Source of the DNA: Methanomassiliicoccaceae archaeon DOK | GTDB lineage: Archaea > Thermoplasmatota > Thermoplasmata > Methanomassiliicoccales > Methanomethylophilaceae | Direction of reading: 5' to 3' | DNA: 64,000 bases | Assembly: GCA_009911715.1 (NCBI GenBank) | Contig: CP047880.1 | Location: 1,178,001 to 1,242,000, forward strand | In this document: positions 36,377-43,994 of the stretch, in pieces | How the letters are laid out: each line of letters opens with the position of its first letter | How positions within the stretch are numbered: position 1 is the first letter of the stretch | Position numbers and translations under genes: made by a program | Notes under the pieces: model-generated | What the model was told of the DNA's origin: nothing | The model's database searches: none | What the model saw: only the letters and a program-made list of their open reading frames with translations

Positions 36377-37587
36377 TGGTAGCCCTCCTTGACGAACTCG
36401 ATCAGGAGCCTCACGTCAGACGGAATCCCGGGCCTCTCGCCGTCGCCCCTGGTTATGACCAGCGGGACGCCGTGCTCCGCCACCACCCTCTCGATCTGGT
36501 CCCTGTCCAGCTTGTCGCAGACCTTCCTGCTCACCGGGTCCAGGAGGACCATGGCACCGTCAAGGGCGCCCATCTCGCCGAGGCACTCCAGCGTCCTGCC
36601 GATGGAGATGTGGGATATCCCGGGGTTCCTCTCACGGACCACGGTCCTCCCGTCCTCGTACAGGATCTCGCCCCTCCCGGGGACGCCCCTGAACGTCTCC
36701 AGGGACCTCAGCACGGACTCCCTCGGGACGCCCATCCTGTGGCAGACCTCCAGCGCGAGATCCATGGCCCCGATGTACTCGGTGGCGATGTACGAGCCGT
36801 CCAGCGTGACCTCCGACTCGCCGTCGTAGTCGACGCTCACCCTGAGCCCCTCGCCCAGGGCGGGCCTGGACAGGACCCTGACCCTTCCGCCGTAGCCGAC
36901 GAGGCCGTCGTGGTACTGTGACCAGAACTCCCTCTCCGACTCCAGGACTATGTTCGTCCCGCGGTCGGTGAAGACGTCCCTCTTAGCCTCGGACGCTTTG
37001 AAAGTGTTCTTCGCGATTCCGTAGTCCTCGACAAGGTTGGTGATGCAGGCGATGTCCGCCTTCCCGGACCCTCCGAGGGACACCTCGCACACGACCGCGT
37101 CGTAGTCGCCGGCGGCCAGGGTCATCAGATAGGGCGGCGCGATGCTGACCTTCCTGTCGATGCGGTGGCCGTCATCGGCCCATGGGCCCTCGCCCCTGGA
37201 CGAGTGCAGCAGCACGGTCCTCCCCGAGTCGTGGAGCATCTTGGATATGAGGTAGCAGGCGCTGGTCTTGCCCTTCACACCGGTGACCTCGATCCTGAAC
37301 CTGGTGTCGTCGATGAACCTCTTGACGTCCTGGCTGAACGTGACGATCTCCCCGGGCTCAGCGTCTCCGATGAACCTCCTCGGGCAGTGCTTCGGCATCA
37401 CCGTCATGTCGTACCTCCCGGCTGGAGTGGTGTCCGCGACCCTGATGTCGTAGGCCGCCAGCTCGTCCTTCTTGGACTGGGGGCAGATGCCGTAGACGTC
37501 CACACATGTGACGTCGTCCCCCTCCGCCTGGTGCCTCCTGGCCAGGAGGTCTCCCCCGTGCACCATGTCGAGAACGAGTACGCGCAT
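36373..37587 (-). CDS. cfbE: Coenzyme F430 synthase (Mur ligase-like)
   Basis: 404 residues. The P-loop TGVKGKTS (102-109) is the Mur-ligase ATP site, followed by HSSRGEGPWADDG and a central ACITNLVEDYG(I)A segment. The C-terminal domain includes RGVPGRGEI, then RNPGISHISIGRTLE and ITRGDG. CfbE catalyses the ATP-dependent final carbocyclic F-ring closure to F430. The start lies 4 bp after the cfbA stop and the stop overlaps cfbD. No odd residues noticed. Confidence 0.93.
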   Translation of the reverse strand: MRVLVLDMVHGGDLLARRHQAEGDDVTCVDVYGICPQSKKDELAAYDIRVADTTPAGRYDMTVMPKHCPRRFIGDAEPGEIVTFSQDVKRFIDDTRFRIEVTGVKGKTSACYLISKMLHDSGRTVLLHSSRGEGPWADDGHRIDRKVSIAPPYLMTLAAGDYDAVVCEVSLGGSGKADIACITNLVEDYGIAKNTFKASEAKRDVFTDRGTNIVLESEREFWSQYHDGLVGYGGRVRVLSRPALGEGLRVSVDYDGESEVTLDGSYIATEYIGAMDLALEVCHRMGVPRESVLRSLETFRGVPGRGEILYEDGRTVVRERNPGISHISIGRTLECLGEMGALDGAMVLLDPVSRKVCDKLDRDQIERVVAEHGVPLVITRGDGERPGIPSDVRLLIEFVKEGYQ

Positions 37588-37591
37588 GGTA

Positions 37592-38386
37592 TCACTGGTA
37601 CTTCCTGAGCTTCTCGACCAGGACGTCGCACAGCCTGGGGTCGGCCCCCACGGGGACCGCGTACTTGAGCTCGACCTCGCGGCCGTTCCTCCTCACGATG
37701 CCGCCGTCGGAGAAGTCCTCGATGCCGAGCTTCCCGGGAACGTCCATCATGAGGTGCTTCCCCAGCGAGATGAACAGGGGGAGGGCGATGATCTCCTCGG
37801 CCCCGTCGTCGATCATCACGGGGATCACGTCCTCGATCTTGGGCTCGTTGAACTCGTTGTAGCCGACGTAGACCTTTCCGTAGCCCCTCTCCTCGAGACG
37901 CCTGGCGTTGAGCTCCACGACGCTTGAGTTGAAGTCCAGCCTGGACCCGTGCCCCATCACGATGACCCTGGTGTCCTTGCCGGGGGTCCTGAGTTCCTCG
38001 ATCCTCTCCGCCAGGATGTCCGTCAGGTTGGGGTCCTCCCCGAAGGGCTGGTCGATGATGACGTGGACCTGCTTCCCCTCGATCTCGACGGTGCCGTCCG
38101 TGCAGTTCCTGGGGAGCCCGAAGTGCTTCATGGGGATGTCCCTGGTGACGTGGAGGCCAGAGGCCACGAAGAACGGGAGGACTATGATCTCGTCGAAACC
38201 GTCCTCCACCATCTCCTCCGCGGTCTCCCTGATGGAGGGGATGGAGAACTCGTTGAACCCGACGTAGACGTCCTCGAATCCCTTGGTCCTGAGCAGGTCG
38301 GCCTGCATCTCCAGGACCCCTTTGTTGTATGCCATCGTCGAGCCGTGGCCGGCTATCATGATTCCAGTCTTGGTCATCTCATTCAC
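37592..38386 (-). CDS. cfbA: Sirohydrochlorin nickelochelatase/cobaltochelatase, duplicated CbiX form
   Basis: 264 residues with two complete CbiX units: 1-~130 (IAGHGST with H14; LPFFVASGLHVTRDIP with H79) and ~138-264 (VMGHGSRLD with H146; LPLFISLGKHLMMDVP with H211). Archaeal CfbA/CbiX-S proteins are usually ~120-140-residue homodimers; here the dimer is fused in one chain, with both halves keeping the metal-binding histidines. It inserts Ni2+ into sirohydrochlorin for F430. As no other chelatase is visible in the cobalamin operons, it probably also inserts Co2+. Its start overlaps the cfbC end by 8 bases. Confidence 0.92.
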   Translation of the reverse strand: MNEMTKTGIMIAGHGSTMAYNKGVLEMQADLLRTKGFEDVYVGFNEFSIPSIRETAEEMVEDGFDEIIVLPFFVASGLHVTRDIPMKHFGLPRNCTDGTVEIEGKQVHVIIDQPFGEDPNLTDILAERIEELRTPGKDTRVIVMGHGSRLDFNSSVVELNARRLEERGYGKVYVGYNEFNEPKIEDVIPVMIDDGAEEIIALPLFISLGKHLMMDVPGKLGIEDFSDGGIVRRNGREVELKYAVPVGADPRLCDVLVEKLRKYQ

Positions 38387-39158
38387 CCTCGAATCTCATT
38401 CCGCCCGAGCTGTCCTCGGACGCGGCCAGCAGCTTGTCCGCCAGCTCCCTGTAGGATGCGGCCATGTCGGAGTCGGGCTCCCCCTGGACCACGGTCATGC
38501 CCCTGTCCTCGCACCTCTGCACGGCGGGGTCCCTGGGCAGCCTGTGGATCACGGAGGTCCCCATCTCCCCGGCAGCCCTGTCGACGAGCTCGTCCTCGTC
38601 CTTCACCCCGCGGGAGTTCTGTATCAGGCCTCCGAGCCTTGCGTAGCCGTCGTGCGTGAGGTCGTTGACCGCGTAGGCGATGTTGCTGGCGGCGTAGAGG
38701 GCCATCATCTCACCCGAGGTGACGACGAACACGTCCCTGGCGTAGCCGTTCCTGATCGGCATGGCGAAGCCTCCGCACACGACGTCGCCGAGGACGTCGT
38801 AGAGGATCACGTCCGGCTTGTAGACGCCGATCATGTCTAGTTCCTCCAGCTGCTCGAACGCCGCGATGATACCGCGGCCGGCGCATCCAACCCCGGGCCT
38901 GGGCCCTCCGCACTCGACGCAGAGCACCCCTCCCCTCCCCTCGAAGACTATGTCCTCGAGCTCGGGGTCCGGGTTGTCCCTCATCGTCTCCAGGACGGTG
39001 GGGATCCTGCGCCCGGCGACCATCCTGGTGGAGTCGGCCTTGGGGTCGCATCCTATCTGTATAACCTTCAGTCCGCGGCCGGCCAGGGCGGCGGAGACGT
39101 TCCCGACGGTGGTCGACTTGCCTATGCCGCCCTTGCCGTAAACCGCGATTCTGCGCAT
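38379..39158 (-). CDS. cfbC: Ni-sirohydrochlorin a,c-diamide reductase component, NifH-like
   Basis: 259 residues. P-loop GKGGIGKST (8-16), a NifH-type CDPKADST switch segment, and cluster cysteines C92 (GVGCAGRG) and C128 (VVCGGFAMPI) that bridge the homodimer [4Fe-4S]. It passes electrons to CfbD at the cost of ATP. First gene of the F430 operon. A minus-strand TATA-like AGTATTAATG at about 39180-39190 lies ~25 bp before the ATG, so the operon transcript is probably leaderless. The acidic C-terminal tail SSGGMRFEGE overlaps cfbA. Confidence 0.94.
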   Translation of the reverse strand: MRRIAVYGKGGIGKSTTVGNVSAALAGRGLKVIQIGCDPKADSTRMVAGRRIPTVLETMRDNPDPELEDIVFEGRGGVLCVECGGPRPGVGCAGRGIIAAFEQLEELDMIGVYKPDVILYDVLGDVVCGGFAMPIRNGYARDVFVVTSGEMMALYAASNIAYAVNDLTHDGYARLGGLIQNSRGVKDEDELVDRAAGEMGTSVIHRLPRDPAVQRCEDRGMTVVQGEPDSDMAASYRELADKLLAASEDSSGGMRFEGE

Positions 39159-39276
39159 GGACGATGATTGTGGGTTTCACATTAATACTTTTACTCACAA
39201 AAATAACACGCCATTTTCTATTCACCTGTATACAAGGATGGACACGGATTTAGATAGGCTACATCGTTCCGGAGGC

Positions 39277-39969
39277 ATGGACGCACCGAGGACCAACCCC
39301 GACCTGTACGCCTGGGAGACGAACGCCGAGTACTGGGACGACTACATGGGGGACGAATCCAACGTCTACCACCGCGAACTGGTGAGGCTGGCCGTCACCG
39401 AGCTGCTCGACCCCTCGCCCAGCGAGAGGATCCTGGACATCGCCTGCGGCAACGGGAACTACTCGGCGTTCCTGGCGGACATGGGGGCGGCCGTCACGGC
39501 CGTGGACTTCAGCCCGAGGATGGTCTCGTTGGCCGGATCACGCAGGAACGTGAACGGGAGGAGGATAGACTTCCGCGTCGCGGACGCCTGCGACGAGGAT
39601 GACCTCATGTCCCTGTCCGTTCCGGGCGGGTACGACGGCGCCGTCTGCAACATGGCCGTCATGGACATGAACGATTTGGACGTGTTGATGCGCTGCGTCC
39701 ACCGCCTCCTGGCCGACGGCGGAGCGTTCGTGTTCTCCACCCAGCACCCGTGCTTCGTCACCCTCACCGAGAGGTACCTCACCGGCCACTCCTACGAGGG
39801 CGACGCCCTCCCGGGACAGCCTGTGAGACAGAACTACCACCACCGCTCACTCCAGGACCTTCTCATACCATGCTTCCGCGCCGGGTTCTCCGTGGACGGG
39901 CTCCGCGAGACCGGTCTGCCGGGCAGAGAGACGCCGGAGATTCTGATAGTCCGCCTCAGGAAGGCGTAA
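39277..39969 (+). CDS. Class I SAM-dependent methyltransferase
   Basis: About 230 residues from the ATG at 39277. A TTTAGATA box at 39249-39256 sits about 25 bp upstream, supporting a leaderless start over the in-frame ATG at 39238. Motif I ILDIACGNGNYSAFL, VTAVDFSPRMV (ribose-binding Asp), VADACDEDDL and GGYDGAVCNMAVMDM are typical of Methyltransf_11/25 enzymes. The C-terminal part (STQHPCF, YHHRSLQDLL, GLPGRETPEIL) resembles ubiquinone/menaquinone-type or small-molecule methyltransferases; the substrate is unknown. Divergent from the F430 operon. Confidence 0.85.
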   Translation: MDAPRTNPDLYAWETNAEYWDDYMGDESNVYHRELVRLAVTELLDPSPSERILDIACGNGNYSAFLADMGAAVTAVDFSPRMVSLAGSRRNVNGRRIDFRVADACDEDDLMSLSVPGGYDGAVCNMAVMDMNDLDVLMRCVHRLLADGGAFVFSTQHPCFVTLTERYLTGHSYEGDALPGQPVRQNYHHRSLQDLLIPCFRAGFSVDGLRETGLPGRETPEILIVRLRKA

Positions 39970-40006
39970 CAATATCTGCCCCGACGACCATCGGCGGTCC
40001 GATAAC

Positions 40007-40924
40007 ATGGTTCCCGAGAACTTCAAGATGGCCTCCTCCCGCGGGGACGAGGAGCTCAACTGCTACAGGTGGATGCCCGCCGGCGAGCCCGTGGCTGCGC
40101 TGCAGATCGTCCATGGCATGACGGAGCACATACTCAGGTACTCCGACTTCGCGGGGTTCCTGACGGAAAGGGGTTTCGCGGTCTACGGCCACGACCACCT
40201 CGGTCACGGAGGCACATCGGAGGAGAAGGGGTTCATCGCCGAGGAGCATGGGGACGACATGCTGGTGTCGGACATGGCCAGGGTCAACGCCAGGATGATG
40301 GACGACCTGCCCGGGATCCCGCACTTCGTCATGGGGCACAGCATGGGCTCATTCGTGACTCGCAGGTTCCTCACCGTACATGGGGATGATGTGGACGCCG
40401 CCGTCATAATGGGAACCGGGCAGCAGGCGGGGTACCAGGTCTCGCTGGCCCTCACGATGGCCAAGCTGCTCTGCATGGTGAAGGGCAACCACCACAAGAG
40501 CCAGATGCTCAACGACCTCGTGTTCGGGAACTACAGCAAGAGGTTCGACGCCCCGGACCTCCCCAACAGGTGGCTGGCCGCCAACCCCGAGGCCCTGAAG
40601 GCGTACGATGCCGACCCAGACTGCGGCTTCCAGTTCACCGACGCCGCCTACCGCGACCTGTTCACGATGATCCGCAGGATCGAGAAGAAGGAGGGGTTCG
40701 ACCGCATACCCAGGAACCTCCCGGTTCTCTTCGTCTCCGGAGCTGACGACCCGGTCGGCGACTTCGGAAAGGGTGTCGAGAAGGCGGCCGACGGCCTCAG
40801 AGGAATCGGGCTGTCCCCGGAAGTGAAGTTGTACCCCGGCATGAGACACGAGATCCTGAACGAGGCCGACCACGCCCAGGTCTACGATGACATCGCGGCA
40901 TGGCTGGAGCGGAGAATCGGATGA
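40007..40924 (+). CDS. Alpha/beta hydrolase, monoacylglycerol-lipase/lysophospholipase type
   Basis: 305 residues. Hydrolase_4-type markers: oxyanion region IVHGMTEH, YGHDHLGHGGT, nucleophile elbow GHSMGS (serine about 113), acid in SGADDPVG and base in GMRHEIL. No signal peptide, so cytoplasmic. A possible substrate is a monoacyl- or ester-linked lipid, perhaps from the host gut, but archaeal lipids are ether-linked, so the natural substrate is unclear. It follows the methyltransferase by 37 bp and may be cotranscribed. Confidence 0.87.
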   Translation: MVPENFKMASSRGDEELNCYRWMPAGEPVAALQIVHGMTEHILRYSDFAGFLTERGFAVYGHDHLGHGGTSEEKGFIAEEHGDDMLVSDMARVNARMMDDLPGIPHFVMGHSMGSFVTRRFLTVHGDDVDAAVIMGTGQQAGYQVSLALTMAKLLCMVKGNHHKSQMLNDLVFGNYSKRFDAPDLPNRWLAANPEALKAYDADPDCGFQFTDAAYRDLFTMIRRIEKKEGFDRIPRNLPVLFVSGADDPVGDFGKGVEKAADGLRGIGLSPEVKLYPGMRHEILNEADHAQVYDDIAAWLERRIG

Positions 40925-41079
40925 GCCAGACTATCGGTTTCGACCGGTGCCCTCTGTCAGATTCATTCGGTCTGTTCTGACGTCGTGACGGACACTGGGG
41001 GCAATGGACGCCCATGCGCACATGCTACCTGACAGCGTGTCCTTCGTTCCGGTTGCGTCTCCGGTATACGACCGCGGGA

Positions 41080-41646
41080 TCAGATGCGCCTGTACCAGAA
41101 GACGCCCCAGCATCTGCACGGTGCACCGCAGATGGGGCAGTCGTGCCCCTCCGGGGAGTCGACCATCTGGTTCCAGTATCCCTGAATCGCCACCGTCTCC
41201 TTGAGGCCCAGCCTCTCGAGGACCTTGGCGATGTTGGTCACGCCGAGGATGTTCTTCCATGCCATGGCGCACACGATACCGCATCCGCGGGCCTTCATCT
41301 CGTCTACGCACCTGCGGCCCAGCTCCGTCCCGATGCCCTTGCCCTTGAAGTCGGCGGACACCGCGACGGAGTCCAGCAGGCCCGTCAGCGGCGTGGACAT
41401 GACCATGTCCCTCTCCGGGCAGTCCGGAAGCATGAGCTTCTCCCCCTCCAGCTCCGGCCCGAACACCTGGCAGATGGAGAATCCGGCGACCCTGCCGTCC
41501 TCCTCTGCGACGACGCAGAACTGTCCAGGGTCGGACATCGCATCCTCGAAATCTCCATCGTCGAGATAGTCGACACCAAGCTGAAGCTTGGAGATCACCA
41601 CAGCCTCCGGTATGTCGGAGGCCCTCAGCATCCTGTATTCCGTCAA
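41080..41646 (-). CDS. GNAT-family N-acetyltransferase
   Basis: 188 residues if translation starts at TTG (41646), whose TTGA overlaps the stop of the pseudouridine synthase gene; an internal ATG at 41631 would remove five residues. The acetyl-CoA motif VSADFKGKGIGTELGRRC (motif A with the Q/R-x-x-G-x-G/A-like loop) is clear, preceded by AGFSICQVFG. The C-terminus carries a CxxC...C cluster (DCPICGAPCRCWG) that may bind zinc, unusual for a GNAT. Substrate unknown. Translationally coupled to the upstream gene. Confidence 0.8.
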   Translation of the reverse strand: MTEYRMLRASDIPEAVVISKLQLGVDYLDDGDFEDAMSDPGQFCVVAEEDGRVAGFSICQVFGPELEGEKLMLPDCPERDMVMSTPLTGLLDSVAVSADFKGKGIGTELGRRCVDEMKARGCGIVCAMAWKNILGVTNIAKVLERLGLKETVAIQGYWNQMVDSPEGHDCPICGAPCRCWGVFWYRRI

Positions 41647-42353
41647 AGACCCAGCTCCCTGAATAGTTCGTCCCTCTCGCCTTCGGTCAGGTCCCTGTAC
41701 TTCCCTGTCGGCAGGTCGCCGAGCTCGATGTTCATGACCCTCACCCTCTTCAGCTCCAGGACGGTGTATCCGAAATGCCCGCACATCCTCCTTATCTGGC
41801 GGTTGAGACCCTGCTTCAGGACGATCCTGAACTCCCTGTCACCGGTCCTCTCGACGAGGCATTTCTTGGTGACCCTGTCCAGGATGGGCACTCCGTTGGA
41901 CATCCCGCTAACGAACTCGTCGGTGACCCTGCGGTCCACCTTGACGACGTACTCCTTCTCGTGTTCGGCCCTCGACCTCATGATACTGTTGGCGAGCTCG
42001 CCGTTGTTGGTCATGATCAGCAGACCCTCGGAGTCCTTGTCCAGACGTCCGACGGAGTAGATGCGTTCGGGATACCCTATGAAATCGATTATGTTGTCGG
42101 GATCGTCCGGGTTCGAGGTGCAGGTGAGCCCCCTTGGCTTGTTGAAGGCCAGGATGACGTCCCCCTTCCTGGTTCCGACCGGCTTCCCGTCCACGGCCAC
42201 GACATCCCCCTCCGAGACCCTGTCCCCGAGGACCGCGACCCTGCCGTTGATGGTCACCCTCCCCTCCTCCACCAGCCTGTCGGCCGCACGGCGGGAAGCC
42301 ACGCCGGCCTCGCTGATGTACTTGTTGAGACGGGTACCCTCTGGCATGGCCAT
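41643..42353 (-). CDS. RsuA/RluB/RluF-family rRNA pseudouridine synthase
   Basis: About 236 residues from the ATG at 42353; minus-strand TTTTAAG at about 42374-42380 fits a leaderless start. N-terminal S4 RNA-binding domain (RLNKYISEAGVASRRAADRLV, split over 5-26). The catalytic core has SVGRLDKDSEGLLIMTN with the nucleophilic Asp in GRLD, LKQGLNRQIRRMC, and the ending TGKYRDLTEGE. This enzyme type is common in bacteria but rare in archaea, suggesting lateral acquisition. It probably modifies large-subunit rRNA (RluF-like), by family resemblance only. Confidence 0.87.
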   Translation of the reverse strand: MAMPEGTRLNKYISEAGVASRRAADRLVEEGRVTINGRVAVLGDRVSEGDVVAVDGKPVGTRKGDVILAFNKPRGLTCTSNPDDPDNIIDFIGYPERIYSVGRLDKDSEGLLIMTNNGELANSIMRSRAEHEKEYVVKVDRRVTDEFVSGMSNGVPILDRVTKKCLVERTGDREFRIVLKQGLNRQIRRMCGHFGYTVLELKRVRVMNIELGDLPTGKYRDLTEGERDELFRELGL

Positions 42354-42477
42354 CGGCAACGGGCGCAACTCCCTTAAAACTGCCGATGACTCCTGTAGTT
42401 ACCAGAACACCATGATTTCCCTGAGCCGTTCCTATTCTCACCGATTTTCAGGCATTTGTTCAAATATCACCTCAGAA

Positions 42478-42596
42478 GACAGGCCCATGGGCTGGCAGGG
42501 GACGGAACGCTGCCGGGTCGAGAGAGAACCGCTGACCTCCGAATCCGTCATCACATCCTCAGGTCAACGGTCCCGGGAACACACCTGTCGGCCCAC
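42478..42596 (-). ncRNA. Candidate structured RNA in an operator-controlled minus-strand leader
   Basis: No coding potential seen. Outer arms GACAGG (42478-42483)/CCTGTC (42584-42589) enclose hairpin GGCAG (42494-42498)/CTGCC (42510-42514) and a long arm: CCGGG (42513-42517)/CCCGG (42572-42576) continuing to ACCGCTGACCT (42528-42538)/AGGTCAACGGT (42561-42571), with one mismatch. It lies downstream of a minus-strand TATA box (about 42657-42664) and a TTGG-N9-CCAA operator. It could be a ncRNA or a 5' leader of the pseudouridine synthase gene. It lacks an obvious B12-box consensus. Confidence 0.35.
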
Positions 42597-42637
42597 CTTT
42601 CTTCGATAATATGTTGTTCTGATTGTGACGTCAGAAG

Positions 42638-42664
42638 TTGGATGTATATGCCAACTATTAAATA
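42638..42664 (-). promoter_or_regulatory. TTGG-N9-CCAA operator with minus-strand TATA box
   Basis: AGTTGG...CCAACT palindrome (core 42638-42654, 9-bp spacer). On the minus strand it follows the TATA sequence ATTTAATAG at 42657-42664, the same order as at cbiL, where TAATAGTTGG is identical. A repressor here would cover the start site at about 42635. Confidence 0.55.
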
Positions 42665-42784
42665 TCCACAGATGCTCGTAGATTCGGGCCGCCGGAAATC
42701 ATTGCATGGCACGCACGATTAGGACACCACCGACCACATGTACTTCACCCGTACAGCTTCCGTTGTCAGGCGGCCCTTCTACCA

Positions 42785-42800
42785 TACCGATATATCGGTA
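42785..42800 (+). promoter_or_regulatory. 16-bp palindrome over the pirin TATA box
   Basis: TACCGATATATCGGTA is a perfect palindrome containing TATA, ~25 bp before the pirin ATG at 42818 (leaderless). Probable operator overlapping the promoter. Confidence 0.5.
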
Positions 42801-42817
42801 GCCGTGATTTCCCAACC

Positions 42818-43840
42818 ATGGCCCTATTCTCCAGGAAACCCACAGGACCGGTCAAGGTCACCAGGATCGGAATGCACTGGGACACCGAGGACCCGTTCAT
42901 CTTCGCCTCGCACCACGAGGACGACTACCCCGCAGGCAACAGGCAGCAGGCCCCTCCCCTGCAGGAGATCGGCGGCAGGGACCTGGGCAGGGACTACGAG
43001 AAGAGACTCGGGTACAGGATGTACCACGGTAAGGTCGTGCCCGGGTTCCCCATGCACGCGCACTGGGGGTACGAGACCATCACCCTGGCGGAGGTGGGAT
43101 ACGTCGACCACTTCGACAACATGGGGATCGAGGGCAGGTTCGGATTCGGGGACGTGCAGTGGGTCTGCGCCTCGTCCAGATACAGCCACTGCGAGATGTA
43201 CCCCCTGGCGGACCAGGAGAACAGGAACCCCAACGACATCACGCAGATAATGCTGAACCTTCCCAACGAAATGAAGAACGGGGAGAACTCCGTGAGGACC
43301 GTGTGGGCCTCTGATGTGAAGAAGGCATCCGGCGACGGATGGACCGCCAAGGTCATCTGCGGCAGCTTCGGAGGGGTCTCCGCCACATCGCCGGGCTCAC
43401 TGTCCTGGTCCCACGGAGATAACGGCGTGAGGATAATCAGGTTCTCGATGGATCCAGGCTCCGAACTCGTAATCGACCCGTCCCTCGACAGCACCGCCAG
43501 GAACCTGTACTTCGTGTCCGGAAAGGACGCCGTCATCATGGGCGTTCCCGTGGAGGCGGGGAACAGGGTGAAGATCCTGGAGAACACAGATGTCACCGTA
43601 ATGAACGGGGACGAGCCGTCTGTCCTCTGGCTTCTGGAGGGACGTCCTATCGGACAGAAGATGGCCTCGTTCGGACCCGTATATCTGCCTACGCTGAAGG
43701 ATGTCCGTGCGGGACTTGATGAGATCAGGTTGAACGAGTACCACGAGTGGCCCTGGGGAGTCATCGACCGTGCTCAGCCCGTCGGCACCGGCAGGTTCAT
43801 AAGATATCCTGAGGGGACAGAGTCCAGGCCTCCGGAGTGA
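42818..43840 (+). CDS. Pirin-family bicupin protein
   Basis: 340 residues. The N-terminal cupin has the pirin metal motif region FPMHAHWGYETITL, with histidines and the Glu typical of the iron site, followed by HFDNMG and GDVQWVCAS, where many pirins have GDVQWMTAG. The C-terminal cupin includes FVSGKDAVIMGVPVEAG and the ending pattern PIGQKMASFGPV. Pirins are iron-binding, sometimes quercetinase-like; the role in archaea is unknown. The promoter carries a 16-bp palindrome, implying its own regulator, possibly redox-linked. Confidence 0.88.
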   Translation: MALFSRKPTGPVKVTRIGMHWDTEDPFIFASHHEDDYPAGNRQQAPPLQEIGGRDLGRDYEKRLGYRMYHGKVVPGFPMHAHWGYETITLAEVGYVDHFDNMGIEGRFGFGDVQWVCASSRYSHCEMYPLADQENRNPNDITQIMLNLPNEMKNGENSVRTVWASDVKKASGDGWTAKVICGSFGGVSATSPGSLSWSHGDNGVRIIRFSMDPGSELVIDPSLDSTARNLYFVSGKDAVIMGVPVEAGNRVKILENTDVTVMNGDEPSVLWLLEGRPIGQKMASFGPVYLPTLKDVRAGLDEIRLNEYHEWPWGVIDRAQPVGTGRFIRYPEGTESRPPE

Positions 43841-43994
43841 CTCGGAATCAATGCATGACGTATGTCTCCAAATAACCTGCATCGAAATCATGCCCATCGG
43901 ATACATGGGTAGTGGATTTTGGCCACCTGAACTTAAAAGAGACACTGTGCGCACATATTGATCCGTAAATCTGACGGTTCGAGGCGATAGAACG
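43841..43994. other. Convergent intergenic region
   Basis: Between pirin and cbiO. A CCCAT...ATGGG hairpin near 43892-43908 followed by TAGTGGATTTT may terminate pirin. No gene seen. Confidence 0.35.

Noticed and set aside
42369-42630. Cobalamin riboswitch between the pseudouridine synthase and pirin genes
   Set aside because: No recognisable B12 box or conserved core could be found; the stems are real but the consensus is absent.
42706-42801. 31-codon plus-strand frame downstream of the TTGG-N9-CCAA site at 42.6 kb
   Set aside because: Pro/Thr-rich without RBS; the operator and TATA box fit minus-strand transcription better.
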